Assembly: GCF_000423185.1 (NCBI RefSeq)
Contig: NZ_AUHM01000022.1
Span: 1-64,000, forward strand
Reading direction: 5' to 3'
DNA length: 64,000 nucleotides
From: Inquilinus limosus DSM 16000
GTDB lineage: Bacteria > Pseudomonadota > Alphaproteobacteria > DSM-16000 > Inquilinaceae
In this document: one piece after another, positions 24,533 to 31,492 of the stretch
Position numbering within the stretch: the first letter of the stretch is position 1
How the letters are laid out: every line of letters begins with the position of its first letter
Position numbers and translations under genes: made by a program
Notes under the pieces: model-generated
The model's input: only the letters and a program-made list of their open reading frames with translations
Database searches by the model: none
What the model was told of the DNA's origin: nothing

Positions 24533-24558
24533 AGCGGCCCCGCTTCGGCGGGGCCGCT
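24533..24558 (+). terminator. Rho-independent terminator of greA
   Basis: An 11-bp stem AGCGGCCCCGC / GCGGGGCCGCT closed by a TTCG tetraloop and followed by TCCGTTTC. It lies 24 nt after the greA stop. Confidence 0.85.
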
Positions 24559-24676
24559 TCCGTTTCGGCTCCGCCCATCGGAGCGGACCGGCCATTCCCA
24601 CCGGACCGGTCCTGTGGTATACGCCGCGCATGACCCACGCTCTGCGATATCCATGCGAAAAATCCACCTTCTGATC

Positions 24677-24758
24677 GGAAGGGTGGCAGAGCGGTCGTGC
24701 GTCGGTTTTCCAAGCCGCAGTTAACATTCAGCCCCAGCGAGAGTCCGGTGCCCCTTCC
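24677..24758 (+). other. Degenerate tRNA-Ser-like sequence
   Basis: The 5' part looks like a class II tRNA: GGAAGGG, then T-G, a D-arm GCA-GAGCGGTCG-TGC and an arm CGGT-TTTCCAA-GCCG. GGAAGGG is complementary to CCCTTCC at 24752-24758. However, no T-arm can be formed, no CCA follows, and the anticodon loop would read TCC, which does not fit a serine-type body. It is probably a decayed or recombined tRNA gene. A weak promoter (TTCCCA, 17 bp, TATACG at 24618-24623) lies upstream. It may be chance resemblance. Confidence 0.3.
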
Positions 24759-24820
24759 CTGTCCGGGAATGGTGCGTCCGCTGGGCCGGCTTTCCGGCTT
24801 CTCCGCCAGCCTTCCGCGGC

Positions 24821-24904
24821 CCACGGGCTCGCCTATCGGTGAAGGCAAGGCGCTGTAAACGCCCCGCTCGCGCTGTGGTGGTTCGACTCCATCCCCGTGG
24901 ACCA
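24821..24904 (+). tRNA. Unusual class II tRNA-like gene, anticodon GTA (Tyr)
   Basis: An 84-nt sequence folds as a tRNA with an encoded CCA. The acceptor is CCACGGG / CCCGTGG plus A. The D-arm is GCCT-ATCGGTGA-AGGC with GG in the loop. The anticodon arm is GGCG-CTGTAAA-CGCC, giving GTA. A 12-nt variable region follows, then the T-arm GGTGG-TTCGACT-CCATC. Oddities are the C1-G72 pair instead of the G1-C72 of bacterial tRNA-Tyr (present in the normal copy at 1369), one extra base between acceptor and D-stem, and a mismatch at 27-43. It could be a functional divergent tRNA, an orthogonal species, or a decaying gene. The gap 24905-25080 shows nothing further. Confidence 0.5.
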
Positions 24905-25080
24905 GACCTCCCGGATCCGTCCGGTGGATCCGACAGGACAGGATCGATGGCGAATTCCGGCGCGGCGGCACCGTCGAGGGACGTCGCGCCATCCCTTGTC
25001 GTCATCGGCGGTGCAGGCAGGCCGTAAGGGCGGCGCGCCGGAACCTTGACGCGCCGTTCGACCCGGCCGTCTGCACCGCA

Positions 25081-26361
25081 TCACCTGTGCCCTGCTTCAG
25101 CGGGGTCGGTTGCCTTGACGACAGCTGTCATGCGGCCGGTCGCGGCACCGGTCCGCCGCCGGATCTCCAGGAACACCAGACCCGCCAGACTGCCGAGGCC
25201 GGCCGTCAGCCAGAGGGCCGGCGCAGGCCCCAGCCGGCCCAGCAGAGCGGCGAACAGGAACGGCGCCAGGGCAGAGACGATGTGGACGATGCTGGAGATC
25301 CAGCCGAGGCGCTCGGCATAGCCGGACCGCCCGAACAGCGCCAGCGGCACCGTGCCGCGGACGATGCTGTTCAGCCCGGATCCCAGCCCGAACAGAACCG
25401 CGAAGCCGACCGCCGCCGCCAGGGCGGGCGCGCCGAGCAGCAGCAGGCCGAGCGCCAGCGGCGGCAGGACGGTGGCGATGATCGCCAGGCTGACCGGGCT
25501 GGCGCGGCGGCCGGCGGTCATGGTCAGGAACCGGCTCAGCACCTGTGCCGGGCCGAAGAGGCTGCCGACCAGCAGGCTGCCGGCGCCCAGGCCGATCGCC
25601 CCGAGCAGCGGGACCATATGCACCAGCACGGCCGAGGAGACGAAGCCGGCGAGCGAGAAGCCGGTCATGGTCAGCACCAGCAGAGCGCGCTGATCCTGGC
25701 GCCAGGCCCCGTCACCCTCGGGAACCGCGACGGCCTCGGCCGGATGCGCCGCCGGGCCGGTCGCCCGGGCGAGGCCGCGGAGCCAGAGATGGACGGGCAG
25801 GCACAGGAGCAGGTGCAGCGCCGCGAAAACGAGATACACCTCGCGCCAGGCCAGGTGGTCCTGCATCGCCGCTGTGAGAGGCCAGAACAGGGTCGAGGCG
25901 AAGCCGGCGATCAGGGTCAGATGGGTGATGCTGCGCCGGGCGCCGAAGCCGGCGACCTGGACCAGGGCCGGGAAGGCCACCTCGTAGAGAACAAAGGACG
26001 ACGCCAGCTGGATCGCGATCAGCCCGAGGGCGAAGCCGACCGGCCCGGGCGCTAGGGCGCAGCCGATCAGGGCGAGCGCCGAGGCCGCCGATCCGAACGC
26101 CATGATCCGGCCGGCGCCATGCCGGTCGACCCACCGGCCGCATCTGGGGCCGATCAGCGCCCCGATCAGGAGGGCAGCGGAAAAGGCGCCGTAGACGCGA
26201 TCCAGTCGCCAGCCGATATCGGCGGCCATCCCGGCGGCCAGGATGCTGAAGCTGTAGTACAGCGTGCCGTAGCCGATGATCTGGGTCAGCCCGAGCCCGG
26301 CCACGGCGGCGAGCAGGCGCCGCCCCGAGACCGGACCGGCCGCGCCGGTCGCTCCAGCCAT
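25081..26361 (-). CDS. MFS transporter of the arsenic island
   Basis: An inner-membrane secondary transporter of 426 residues with about 12 helices. An MFS loop 2-3 motif appears as GPRCGRWVDRHGAGRIM. An AAGGxx-like GGGGGA precedes the ATG. It starts 21 nt after the flavoprotein gene, so they form one unit behind the PadR operator. In arsenic clusters MFS proteins export arsenite, methylarsenicals or arsinothricin-type compounds. The presence of an ArsN1-like acetyltransferase in the same island makes an organoarsenical a possibility. The substrate is inferred only from position. Confidence 0.85.
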   Translation of the reverse strand: MAGATGAAGPVSGRRLLAAVAGLGLTQIIGYGTLYYSFSILAAGMAADIGWRLDRVYGAFSAALLIGALIGPRCGRWVDRHGAGRIMAFGSAASALALIGCALAPGPVGFALGLIAIQLASSFVLYEVAFPALVQVAGFGARRSITHLTLIAGFASTLFWPLTAAMQDHLAWREVYLVFAALHLLLCLPVHLWLRGLARATGPAAHPAEAVAVPEGDGAWRQDQRALLVLTMTGFSLAGFVSSAVLVHMVPLLGAIGLGAGSLLVGSLFGPAQVLSRFLTMTAGRRASPVSLAIIATVLPPLALGLLLLGAPALAAAVGFAVLFGLGSGLNSIVRGTVPLALFGRSGYAERLGWISSIVHIVSALAPFLFAALLGRLGPAPALWLTAGLGSLAGLVFLEIRRRTGAATGRMTAVVKATDPAEAGHR

Positions 26362-26382
26362 GACCAGGTTTCCCCCTGAGGC

Positions 26383-27759
26383 CTATCCGCAGCAGGCGGA
26401 TGCCGTGGCGGACTCGGCCGGTGCGGCGGGGCCGCAGCAGGTCGCCGCCTCCGTCTTGCGGCCGGGACCGTTGCAGACGCCGGTCTCCGGCAGCACCAGC
26501 TCGACCCGCCGCGCCGCCTCGTGGTCCCCGGCCAGATGGGCCGCGACCGATCGCGCCTGCTCATATCCGGTCGCGAGCAGAAAGGTCGGGGCTCGGCCAT
26601 AGGCCTTCATGCCGATGATGAACAGGCCGGGCTCCGGCTGCGCCAGCTCGGCCGCGCCATGCGGGCGGACGGTGCCGCAGCTGTGCTCGTTCGGGTCGAT
26701 CAGCGGCGCCAGCGCCCGGGGGCAGTCGAGCGCCGGGTCGAGGTCGAGGCGCAGCTCGGCGAGGATCGACAGGTCCGGCCGCAGCCCGGTCGCCACCACC
26801 ATCTCGTCGGCCTCGATGCCGCGCACGGCCCCGTCCTGGTCGCCGAGGACGCGCAGGCCGTTCCCGGCCGCCTCGATCGCATCGACCGCGAAGGGCGCGA
26901 CGATCTCATAGGTCCCCGCCTCCGCCAGCGCCCGCAGGCGCAGGCCGAGGGCGCCGCGGCGCGGCAGCTGGTCGGCCTCGCCGCCGCCGAACAGCTTCGC
27001 CCGGTCGGTATTGCGGAAGGCCCAGACGATGCTCGTGCCCGGTGCCTCCCGGGCCAGATCGGCCAGGTCGAGCAGCGTGCCTGTGGCGGAATGGCCGCTG
27101 CCGAGGACGAGGATGCGGCGGCCGGCATAACGGTCGCGCTCGCGGCCCAGCACGTCGGGCATGCCGTAGCGGATGCGGGATGCGGCCGCGCGCTCGCCGA
27201 CCGCCGGCAGGCCGCTGGCGCCGGCCGGATTCGGCGAGGACCAGGTGCCGGAGGCGTCGATCACCGCCCGCACGAACAATCGCCCTTCCCGCCCCTCGTC
27301 ATCGACATACCGCACCTCGAACGGCCGGTCTTCCCGTCCGGCAGTCCGGACCTTGCCGAGGCCGGCGCGGGCGATGCCGGTGACCCGCGTGCCCAGGCGC
27401 AGGCGGCCGGCGACCTCCGGCGTCGCGGCCAGCGGGTCGAGATAGCGCTCGGCCAGGTCCCGGCCGGTCGGATAGCCGGCCTCGTCCGGATGCGTCCAGC
27501 CATGCCGCCGCAGCAGCGCGACCGCGGTCCGGTCGGTGCTGTACCCCCAGGGCGAGAACATCGGGACATGGCCCCAGTCGCGCACCGCGGCGCCGACCAC
27601 CGTGCCGGCCTCCAGAACCACGGGCTCGATCCCGTAGCCGAGCAGATGCACCGCGGCGGCCAAGCCCACCGGTCCCGCGCCGATGATCGCGACCGGCAGC
27701 TCCGACGGCGCGGCGGTCTCGAGCGCCATACGGTCCGACGAGACAAGAGGACGATTCAT
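26383..27759 (-). CDS. FAD-dependent oxidoreductase of the arsenic island (ArsO-like)
   Basis: A flavoprotein of 458 residues. The N-terminal dinucleotide motif is VAIIGAGPVGLAAAVHLLGYG. A second motif for NAD(P)H is ILVLGSGHSATGTLLDLADL, and VVATGLRPD is the FAD-closing ATG motif. This layout matches flavin monooxygenase-like proteins often encoded in ars operons and called ArsO. The C-terminus has two cysteine pairs, TCCGPAAP and SACCG, the latter ending the protein, suggesting a thiol or arsenic-binding tail. AAGGAG lies 7 nt before the chosen ATG. The promoter region holds the same 13-mer as the padR promoter. The reaction is unknown. Confidence 0.85.
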   Translation of the reverse strand: MNRPLVSSDRMALETAAPSELPVAIIGAGPVGLAAAVHLLGYGIEPVVLEAGTVVGAAVRDWGHVPMFSPWGYSTDRTAVALLRRHGWTHPDEAGYPTGRDLAERYLDPLAATPEVAGRLRLGTRVTGIARAGLGKVRTAGREDRPFEVRYVDDEGREGRLFVRAVIDASGTWSSPNPAGASGLPAVGERAAASRIRYGMPDVLGRERDRYAGRRILVLGSGHSATGTLLDLADLAREAPGTSIVWAFRNTDRAKLFGGGEADQLPRRGALGLRLRALAEAGTYEIVAPFAVDAIEAAGNGLRVLGDQDGAVRGIEADEMVVATGLRPDLSILAELRLDLDPALDCPRALAPLIDPNEHSCGTVRPHGAAELAQPEPGLFIIGMKAYGRAPTFLLATGYEQARSVAAHLAGDHEAARRVELVLPETGVCNGPGRKTEAATCCGPAAPAESATASACCG

Positions 27760-27785
27760 CTCGCATCTCCTTTGGCTTCTAGGCA

Positions 27786-27798
27786 TTGATGGTCGATG
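27786..27798. promoter_or_regulatory. Candidate PadR operator, copy B
   Basis: TTGATGGTCGATG, identical to the 13-mer at 28260-28272. It lies 27 nt upstream of the flavoprotein start, in the gap between that gene and padR. This suggests the PadR-type regulator controls the flavoprotein/MFS pair as well as itself. Confidence 0.6.
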
Positions 27799-27822
27799 TA
27801 TTGAGGCAAAAAAGAGAGGCTG

Positions 27823-28242
27823 CTATCCGCAGCAGCCTCCGCCGCTGCCCTGCCGCTCGATCACCTGGCCGGTCTCGGTCAGCACCTGGGTGACCTCGAG
27901 CCAGGCCTCGACGCCGACCCGGAAGGCTTCCCGCCCCTTCTCGGTCAGGGTGTAGGTCTTGCGCGGGCGGCCGGAGACGACGCTGCTCTCGACCGTGACA
28001 TAGCCGCCCTCCTCGAACTCGCGCAGCACCGGGTAGATCGTGCCCTCGGTCGGGGAGCAGCAGCCATTCGTCGTCAGTTCCACCGCGCGGGCGATGTCGT
28101 AGCCGTGCATCGGCCGGTCGTGCAGCACGCGCAGGATGAAGAACTTGGACAGGCTCATCTTGATCGTGCCGGCCCAGTAGGACCGGCTGGTGTAGTCGAC
28201 CGCGGGACGGGCGACGGCGGAGAGTTTGCGGGCTTCGGTCAT
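27823..28242 (-). CDS. PadR-family transcriptional regulator with paired cysteines
   Basis: A 139-residue winged-helix repressor. The PadR signature is visible: LSKFFILRVLHDRPMHGYDIARAVE, then PTEGTIYPVLREFEEGGYVTVESSVVSGRPRKTYTLTEKGREAF, given here in segments of the wing and recognition helix. Two vicinal cysteine pairs are present: NGCCSPTEG directly before the recognition helix and GGGCCG at the extreme C-terminus. PadR proteins normally lack these, and in an arsenic island they are plausible As(III) ligands that would release DNA. GAGG lies 8 nt before the ATG. It is divergent from the arsN1-like gene and shares its operator region. Confidence 0.88.
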   Translation of the reverse strand: MTEARKLSAVARPAVDYTSRSYWAGTIKMSLSKFFILRVLHDRPMHGYDIARAVELTTNGCCSPTEGTIYPVLREFEEGGYVTVESSVVSGRPRKTYTLTEKGREAFRVGVEAWLEVTQVLTETGQVIERQGSGGGCCG

Positions 28243-28257
28243 GCGCCGATCCTCATA

Positions 28258-28280
28258 CCTTGATGGTCGATGAGTCAAGG
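28258..28280. promoter_or_regulatory. Candidate PadR operator, copy A
   Basis: An inverted repeat CCTTGA, 11-bp centre, TCAAGG in the divergent gap between padR and the arsN1-like gene. It contains the 13-mer repeated at 27786. It overlaps likely promoters in both directions, as expected for an autoregulated divergent operator. Confidence 0.65.
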
Positions 28281-28288
28281 GATAATGT
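28260..28288 (+). promoter_or_regulatory. Promoter of the arsN1-like gene
   Basis: TTGATG at 28260-28265, a 17-bp spacer, and TAATGT at 28283-28288. Transcription would start near 28295, which excludes the ATG at 28289 and supports the start at 28319. The -35 element lies inside the PadR inverted repeat. Confidence 0.5.
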
Positions 28289-28318
28289 ATGCGCATTCCA
28301 GCCCGGCCGGGAAACCCG

Positions 28319-28855
28319 ATGATCCGCCTCGCCACGCCGGAGGACGCCCCTGCCCTCCAGGCCATCTATGCCCCGATCGTCGCCGAAAGCGCGATTTCCT
28401 TCGAGCTGGCGCCGCCCACGGCGGCAGAGATGGCCGACCGCATCCGCGGCACGATCCCGGCCCATCCCTGGCTGATCATGGAACAGGACGGCCGGATCCT
28501 GGGCTATGCCTATGCCGGCCCGCACCGGACGCGGCCGGCCTATCGCTGGTCGGTCGACGTCAGCGTCTATGTCGCCGAGGCCGGGCGACGGCGAGGCATC
28601 GGCCGCGCCCTCTATGAGCGGCTGTTCGAGCTGCTGCGGCGGCAGGGCTACCACTCCGCCTTCGCCGGCATCGCCCTGCCGAACCCGGCCAGCGTCGCCT
28701 TGCACGAGGCGGTCGGGTTCGTGCCGCTCGGCGTCTACCGCGACGTCGGCTTCAAGCACGGCGCCTGGCACGACGTCGGCTGGTGGCAGCGCCCGATCGG
28801 CGACCGGCCGGATCAGCCGGCCGAACCTCGGCCGGTGACCGAGGTCCTGGACTGA
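28319..28855 (+). CDS. arsN1: GNAT acetyltransferase, ArsN1/phosphinothricin type
   Basis: A 178-residue N-acetyltransferase of the Pat/Bar family. It opens IRLATPEDAPALQAIYAPIV and has the substrate segment SVDVSVYVAEAGRRRGIGRALYERL containing the acetyl-CoA loop (GRRRGIGRAL), then AGIALPNPASVALHEAVGF and FKHGAWHDVGWWQ. ArsN1 enzymes acetylate the amine of arsinothricin; close relatives act on phosphinothricin or methionine sulfoximine. Placement inside an ars island favours arsinothricin, but this is inference. It is convergent with the ACR3 gene, whose stop codon follows directly with no gap. Confidence 0.82.
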   Translation: MIRLATPEDAPALQAIYAPIVAESAISFELAPPTAAEMADRIRGTIPAHPWLIMEQDGRILGYAYAGPHRTRPAYRWSVDVSVYVAEAGRRRGIGRALYERLFELLRRQGYHSAFAGIALPNPASVALHEAVGFVPLGVYRDVGFKHGAWHDVGWWQRPIGDRPDQPAEPRPVTEVLD

Positions 28856-29932
28856 TCAGATCGCCCGGCGCTCATACCAACCCCGCGTCGCCGTCACCAG
28901 GCGTACCACCGACAGCATGACCGGCACCTCGACCAGTACGCCGACCACGGTGGCCAGCGCCGCGCCGGAGTCGAGGCCGAACAGGCTGATCGCGGCCGCC
29001 ACCGCCAGCTCGAAGAAGTTCGACGCGCCGATCAAAGCCGCCGGCGCCGCGACGCACCAAGCGACGCCGAGCCGCCGGGACAGCCAATAGGCGATGCCGG
29101 CGTTGAGATAGACCTGAACCAGGATCGGCACGGCCAGCAGCAGGATCACCAGCGGCTGGGCCAGGATGTGCTCGCCCTGGAAGCCGAACAGCAGCACCAG
29201 CGTCGCCAGCAGGGCCGCGAGCGACAGCGGCTGCAGCACCGCCAGCGTCCGGCGCAGCGCCGGTTCGCCGCCCGCGGCCAGCAGCAACCGGCGCCAGAGC
29301 TGCGCCGCCGCCACCGGCACGACGATGTAGAGCAGCACCGACAGCAGCAGCGTGTCCCAGGGCACGGTGATCGAGGCGACGCCGAGCAGCAGTCCGACCA
29401 GCGGCGCGAAGGCGAAGACCATGATCAGGTCGTTCAGCGCCACCTGGCTCAGCGTGTAATGCGGCTCGCCCTCGCACAGGTTGGACCAGACGAAGACCAT
29501 GGCGGTGCAGGGCGCGGCGGCCAGCAGGATCAGCCCGGCGATGTAGGACGGGATCTGGTCCGGCGCCAGCCAGGGCGCGAACAGATGGCCGATGAACAGG
29601 CTGCCCAGCAGCGCCATCGAGAACGGCTTGACGCCCCAGTTGACGAACAGGGTCACGCCGACGCCGCGCCAATGCTCCTTCACCTGGCCGAGGGCCGCGA
29701 AGTCGATCTTCAGCAGCATCGGCACGATCATCGCCCAGATCAGTACCGCCACCGGCAGATTGACCTTCGCAGCCTCCGCCGAGGCGACGAGCGCGAAGAA
29801 GCCCGGCGCCACCGCGCCGAGGCCGATTCCGGCGACGATGCAGAGCGCGACCCAGAGGCTGAGATAGCGTTCGAAGAGTCCCATGGGCGGGGCTGCCGGC
29901 GCGGGCCCGGCCGCGGTGGTTTCGGCGGTCAT
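28856..29932 (-). CDS. ACR3-family arsenite efflux permease
   Basis: An inner-membrane As(III)/H+ antiporter of about 358 residues with ten predicted helices. The family cysteine is in AAPCTAMVFVWSNL, and GEPHYTLSQVALNDLIMV and ASNFFELAVAAAI are strongly conserved ACR3 segments. A GTG one codon upstream is an alternative start. It is the last gene of the arsR operon, 28 nt after arsC. It removes the arsenite produced by the two reductases upstream. Confidence 0.95.
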   Translation of the reverse strand: MTAETTAAGPAPAAPPMGLFERYLSLWVALCIVAGIGLGAVAPGFFALVASAEAAKVNLPVAVLIWAMIVPMLLKIDFAALGQVKEHWRGVGVTLFVNWGVKPFSMALLGSLFIGHLFAPWLAPDQIPSYIAGLILLAAAPCTAMVFVWSNLCEGEPHYTLSQVALNDLIMVFAFAPLVGLLLGVASITVPWDTLLLSVLLYIVVPVAAAQLWRRLLLAAGGEPALRRTLAVLQPLSLAALLATLVLLFGFQGEHILAQPLVILLLAVPILVQVYLNAGIAYWLSRRLGVAWCVAAPAALIGASNFFELAVAAAISLFGLDSGAALATVVGVLVEVPVMLSVVRLVTATRGWYERRAI

Positions 29933-29960
29933 CACGGATCCGATCGGTCGGAGGGAAGGA

Positions 29961-30383
29961 TCAGGCGCGCTTGCCGGAGGCGTCGACGACCAGCTCGCCG
30001 TCCTCCTTGCGGAACTCGCCCCGCTGCGGCGCCGGCAGGATGTCCAGCACCGTCTCCGATGGGCGGGCCAGCTTCACCCCCCGCTCGGTCACGACGATCG
30101 GGCGGTTGATCAGGATCGGATGCGCCATCATCGCGTCGAGCAGCTGGTCGTCGGTGAGCTCCGGATTGTCGAGGCCGAGTTCGTGGTAGGGCGTGCCCTT
30201 CTCGCGCAGCACCGCCCGCACCGGGACACCCATGCGGCGGATGAGATCAGCCAGCTCGGCCCGGCTCGGCGGCGTCTTCAGATACTCGATGACCGTCGGC
30301 TCGATGCCGGCGTTGCGGATCAGGCCGAGGACGTTGCGCGACGTGCCGCAGGCCGGGTTGTGGTAGATCGTGACCGCGCTCAT
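29961..30383 (-). CDS. arsC: Arsenate reductase, glutaredoxin-dependent ArsC
   Basis: A cytosolic 140-residue thioredoxin-fold reductase that converts arsenate to arsenite with glutathione and glutaredoxin. The catalytic Cys12 is in IYHNPACGTSRN. The conserved arginines appear in HPILINRPIVV and the LARPSE segment. The start overlaps the stop of the LMW-type reductase gene (ATGA). Having both reductase types in one operon broadens the electron donors. Identification is firm. Confidence 0.95.
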   Translation of the reverse strand: MSAVTIYHNPACGTSRNVLGLIRNAGIEPTVIEYLKTPPSRAELADLIRRMGVPVRAVLREKGTPYHELGLDNPELTDDQLLDAMMAHPILINRPIVVTERGVKLARPSETVLDILPAPQRGEFRKEDGELVVDASGKRA

Positions 30384-30895
30384 GACGATGCCGGTTCCTT
30401 CTGGGTCTGGCCGATCTCACGCAGCCGATGCCCGAGCGAGATGCGGTCCAGCGACCGCAACGGCAGGCAGGTGAAGATCGAGATGCGATTGGACAGCAGG
30501 CGATAGGTCTCGGCGAAGGCGAGGCCGATCTCGGACTCCTTGCCCTCGACCGCGGCCGGGTCCGGCACGCCCCAATGGGCGCTCATCGGCTGGCCGGGCC
30601 AGACCGGGCAGACCTCGTTCGCGGCGTTGTCGCAGACGGTGAACACGAAATCGAGCCGTGGGGCGTCCGGGCCGGTGAACTCCTCCCATCCCTTGGAGCG
30701 GAGACCGCTGACGTCGTGATGGCTGTGCTCGAGCACCGCTAGGGCGCGGGGATGAACCCGGCCCTTGGGCTGGCTGCCGGCGGAGAAGGCCCGGAACCGG
30801 CCCTGCCCGACCCGGTTCAGGATCGCCTCTGCGATGATCGAGCGGGCGGAGTTTCCGGTGCAGAGGAACAGCACGTTGAAGACGGGATCGCTCAT
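30380..30895 (-). CDS. Arsenate reductase, low-molecular-weight phosphatase type (thioredoxin- or mycothiol/GSH-linked)
   Basis: A 171-residue protein with the PTPase-like P-loop FLCTGNSARSI (the nucleophile Cys near residue 12). It has the conserved SAGSQPKGRVHPRAL segment, DFVFTVCDNAANEVCPVWPG with two further cysteines for the redox relay, and HWGVPDPAAVEGKE. This is the ArsC family used by many alphaproteobacteria. GGGAGG lies upstream of the ATG. It overlaps arsR and arsC by ATGA junctions, so the operon is tightly coupled. Confidence 0.93.
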   Translation of the reverse strand: MSDPVFNVLFLCTGNSARSIIAEAILNRVGQGRFRAFSAGSQPKGRVHPRALAVLEHSHHDVSGLRSKGWEEFTGPDAPRLDFVFTVCDNAANEVCPVWPGQPMSAHWGVPDPAAVEGKESEIGLAFAETYRLLSNRISIFTCLPLRSLDRISLGHRLREIGQTQKEPASS

Positions 30896-31266
30896 GCCAC
30901 ACCTCCCGATGCCGATGGCGCGGGAACGCAGCCGCAGCTCGCCTGCTCGATCACGTCCATCAGCGGCGCGCAGATCTCCGGCCGTCCGTGGCAGCAATCC
31001 TGCACCAGGAAGGACAGCAGGGCCCGTACGCCGTCGAGATCGGCGGAGTAGATGATCGACCGGCTTTCCCGCCGCGACCGGATCAACCCGGCGCGGGCGA
31101 GGATGCCGAGATGGGTCGACAGCGTGGTCGCGGGCACGCCGAGCCGTTCCGCCACGGCTCCGGCCGGCACCCCGTCCGGCCCGGCCTGGACCAGCAGGCG
31201 GAAGACCGCCAGGCGGGTGGACTGGGCAAGCGCCCCAAGGCCTTCGATCGCTGCATTCTCATCCAT
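30892..31266 (-). CDS. arsR: ArsR/SmtB-family arsenic-responsive repressor
   Basis: A 124-residue winged-helix repressor. The N-terminal helices are ALAQSTRLAVFRLLVQAGP. The recognition helix is VPATTLSTHLGILARAGLI, and the wing is RRESRSIIYSAD. Cys91 and Cys92 with Cys99 (CCHGRPEIC) form a probable As(III) site on the C-terminal helix, resembling the Acidithiobacillus-type sensors rather than the R773 type. More cysteines lie near the end (SCGC). The ATG lies inside the inverted repeat thought to be its operator, with no ribosome site, so translation may be leaderless. It is the first gene of arsR-arsC-arsC-ACR3. Confidence 0.93.
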   Translation of the reverse strand: MDENAAIEGLGALAQSTRLAVFRLLVQAGPDGVPAGAVAERLGVPATTLSTHLGILARAGLIRSRRESRSIIYSADLDGVRALLSFLVQDCCHGRPEICAPLMDVIEQASCGCVPAPSASGGVA

Positions 31267-31290
31267 ATTTCGAGAATAGCAGAAATATGG
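31263..31290. promoter_or_regulatory. ArsR operator
   Basis: A perfect inverted repeat CCATATTTC - 10 bp - GAAATATGG. It covers the -10 element and the start codon of arsR. ArsR-type repressors bind such AT-rich dyads to block their own promoter. Confidence 0.75.
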
Positions 31291-31301
31291 AATTGGAGCA
31301 A
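31273..31301 (-). promoter_or_regulatory. Promoter of the arsR operon
   Basis: On the minus strand TTGCTC (31296-31301), a 17-bp spacer, and TATTCT (31273-31278). The predicted start of transcription is at or within a base of the arsR ATG, implying a leaderless mRNA. Confidence 0.6.
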
Positions 31302-31492
31302 GCTCGCTCGGATGTGGACCTATCGCGCTTTTGTCTAATCCATTGAACTCATTCGCGAAATCCACAGGCGAGCACGCCAAATGTCACTTCGGCGATACGA
31401 ATGTTAAATCGAATCGTCATCATCCCCCTGTAGGGAACGATCCCGTCGCCGCCGCCGTGGGGCGTGCAGGGGCGGCCAAACGGGAGACACAC

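Noticed and set aside
24677-24904. Intron-containing tRNA, permuted tmRNA or selenocysteine tRNA
   Set aside because: The 5' GGAAGGG cannot pair with the 3' CCCGTGG, so the two parts are not one split tRNA. No tag-coding frame or permuted order fits tmRNA. The anticodon is not TCA.
24489-25084. Several overlapping minus-strand frames over the tRNA-like region
   Set aside because: They read antisense to tRNA-like sequence, and their Val-His-Gly-Asp-Gly-Val-Glu-Pro-Pro style peptides are the usual artefacts of translating tRNA genes.
28289-28318. ATG at 28289 as the start of the arsN1-like gene
   Set aside because: It lies 1 nt after the probable -10 element, upstream of the expected transcription start, and the added residues are not conserved in the family.
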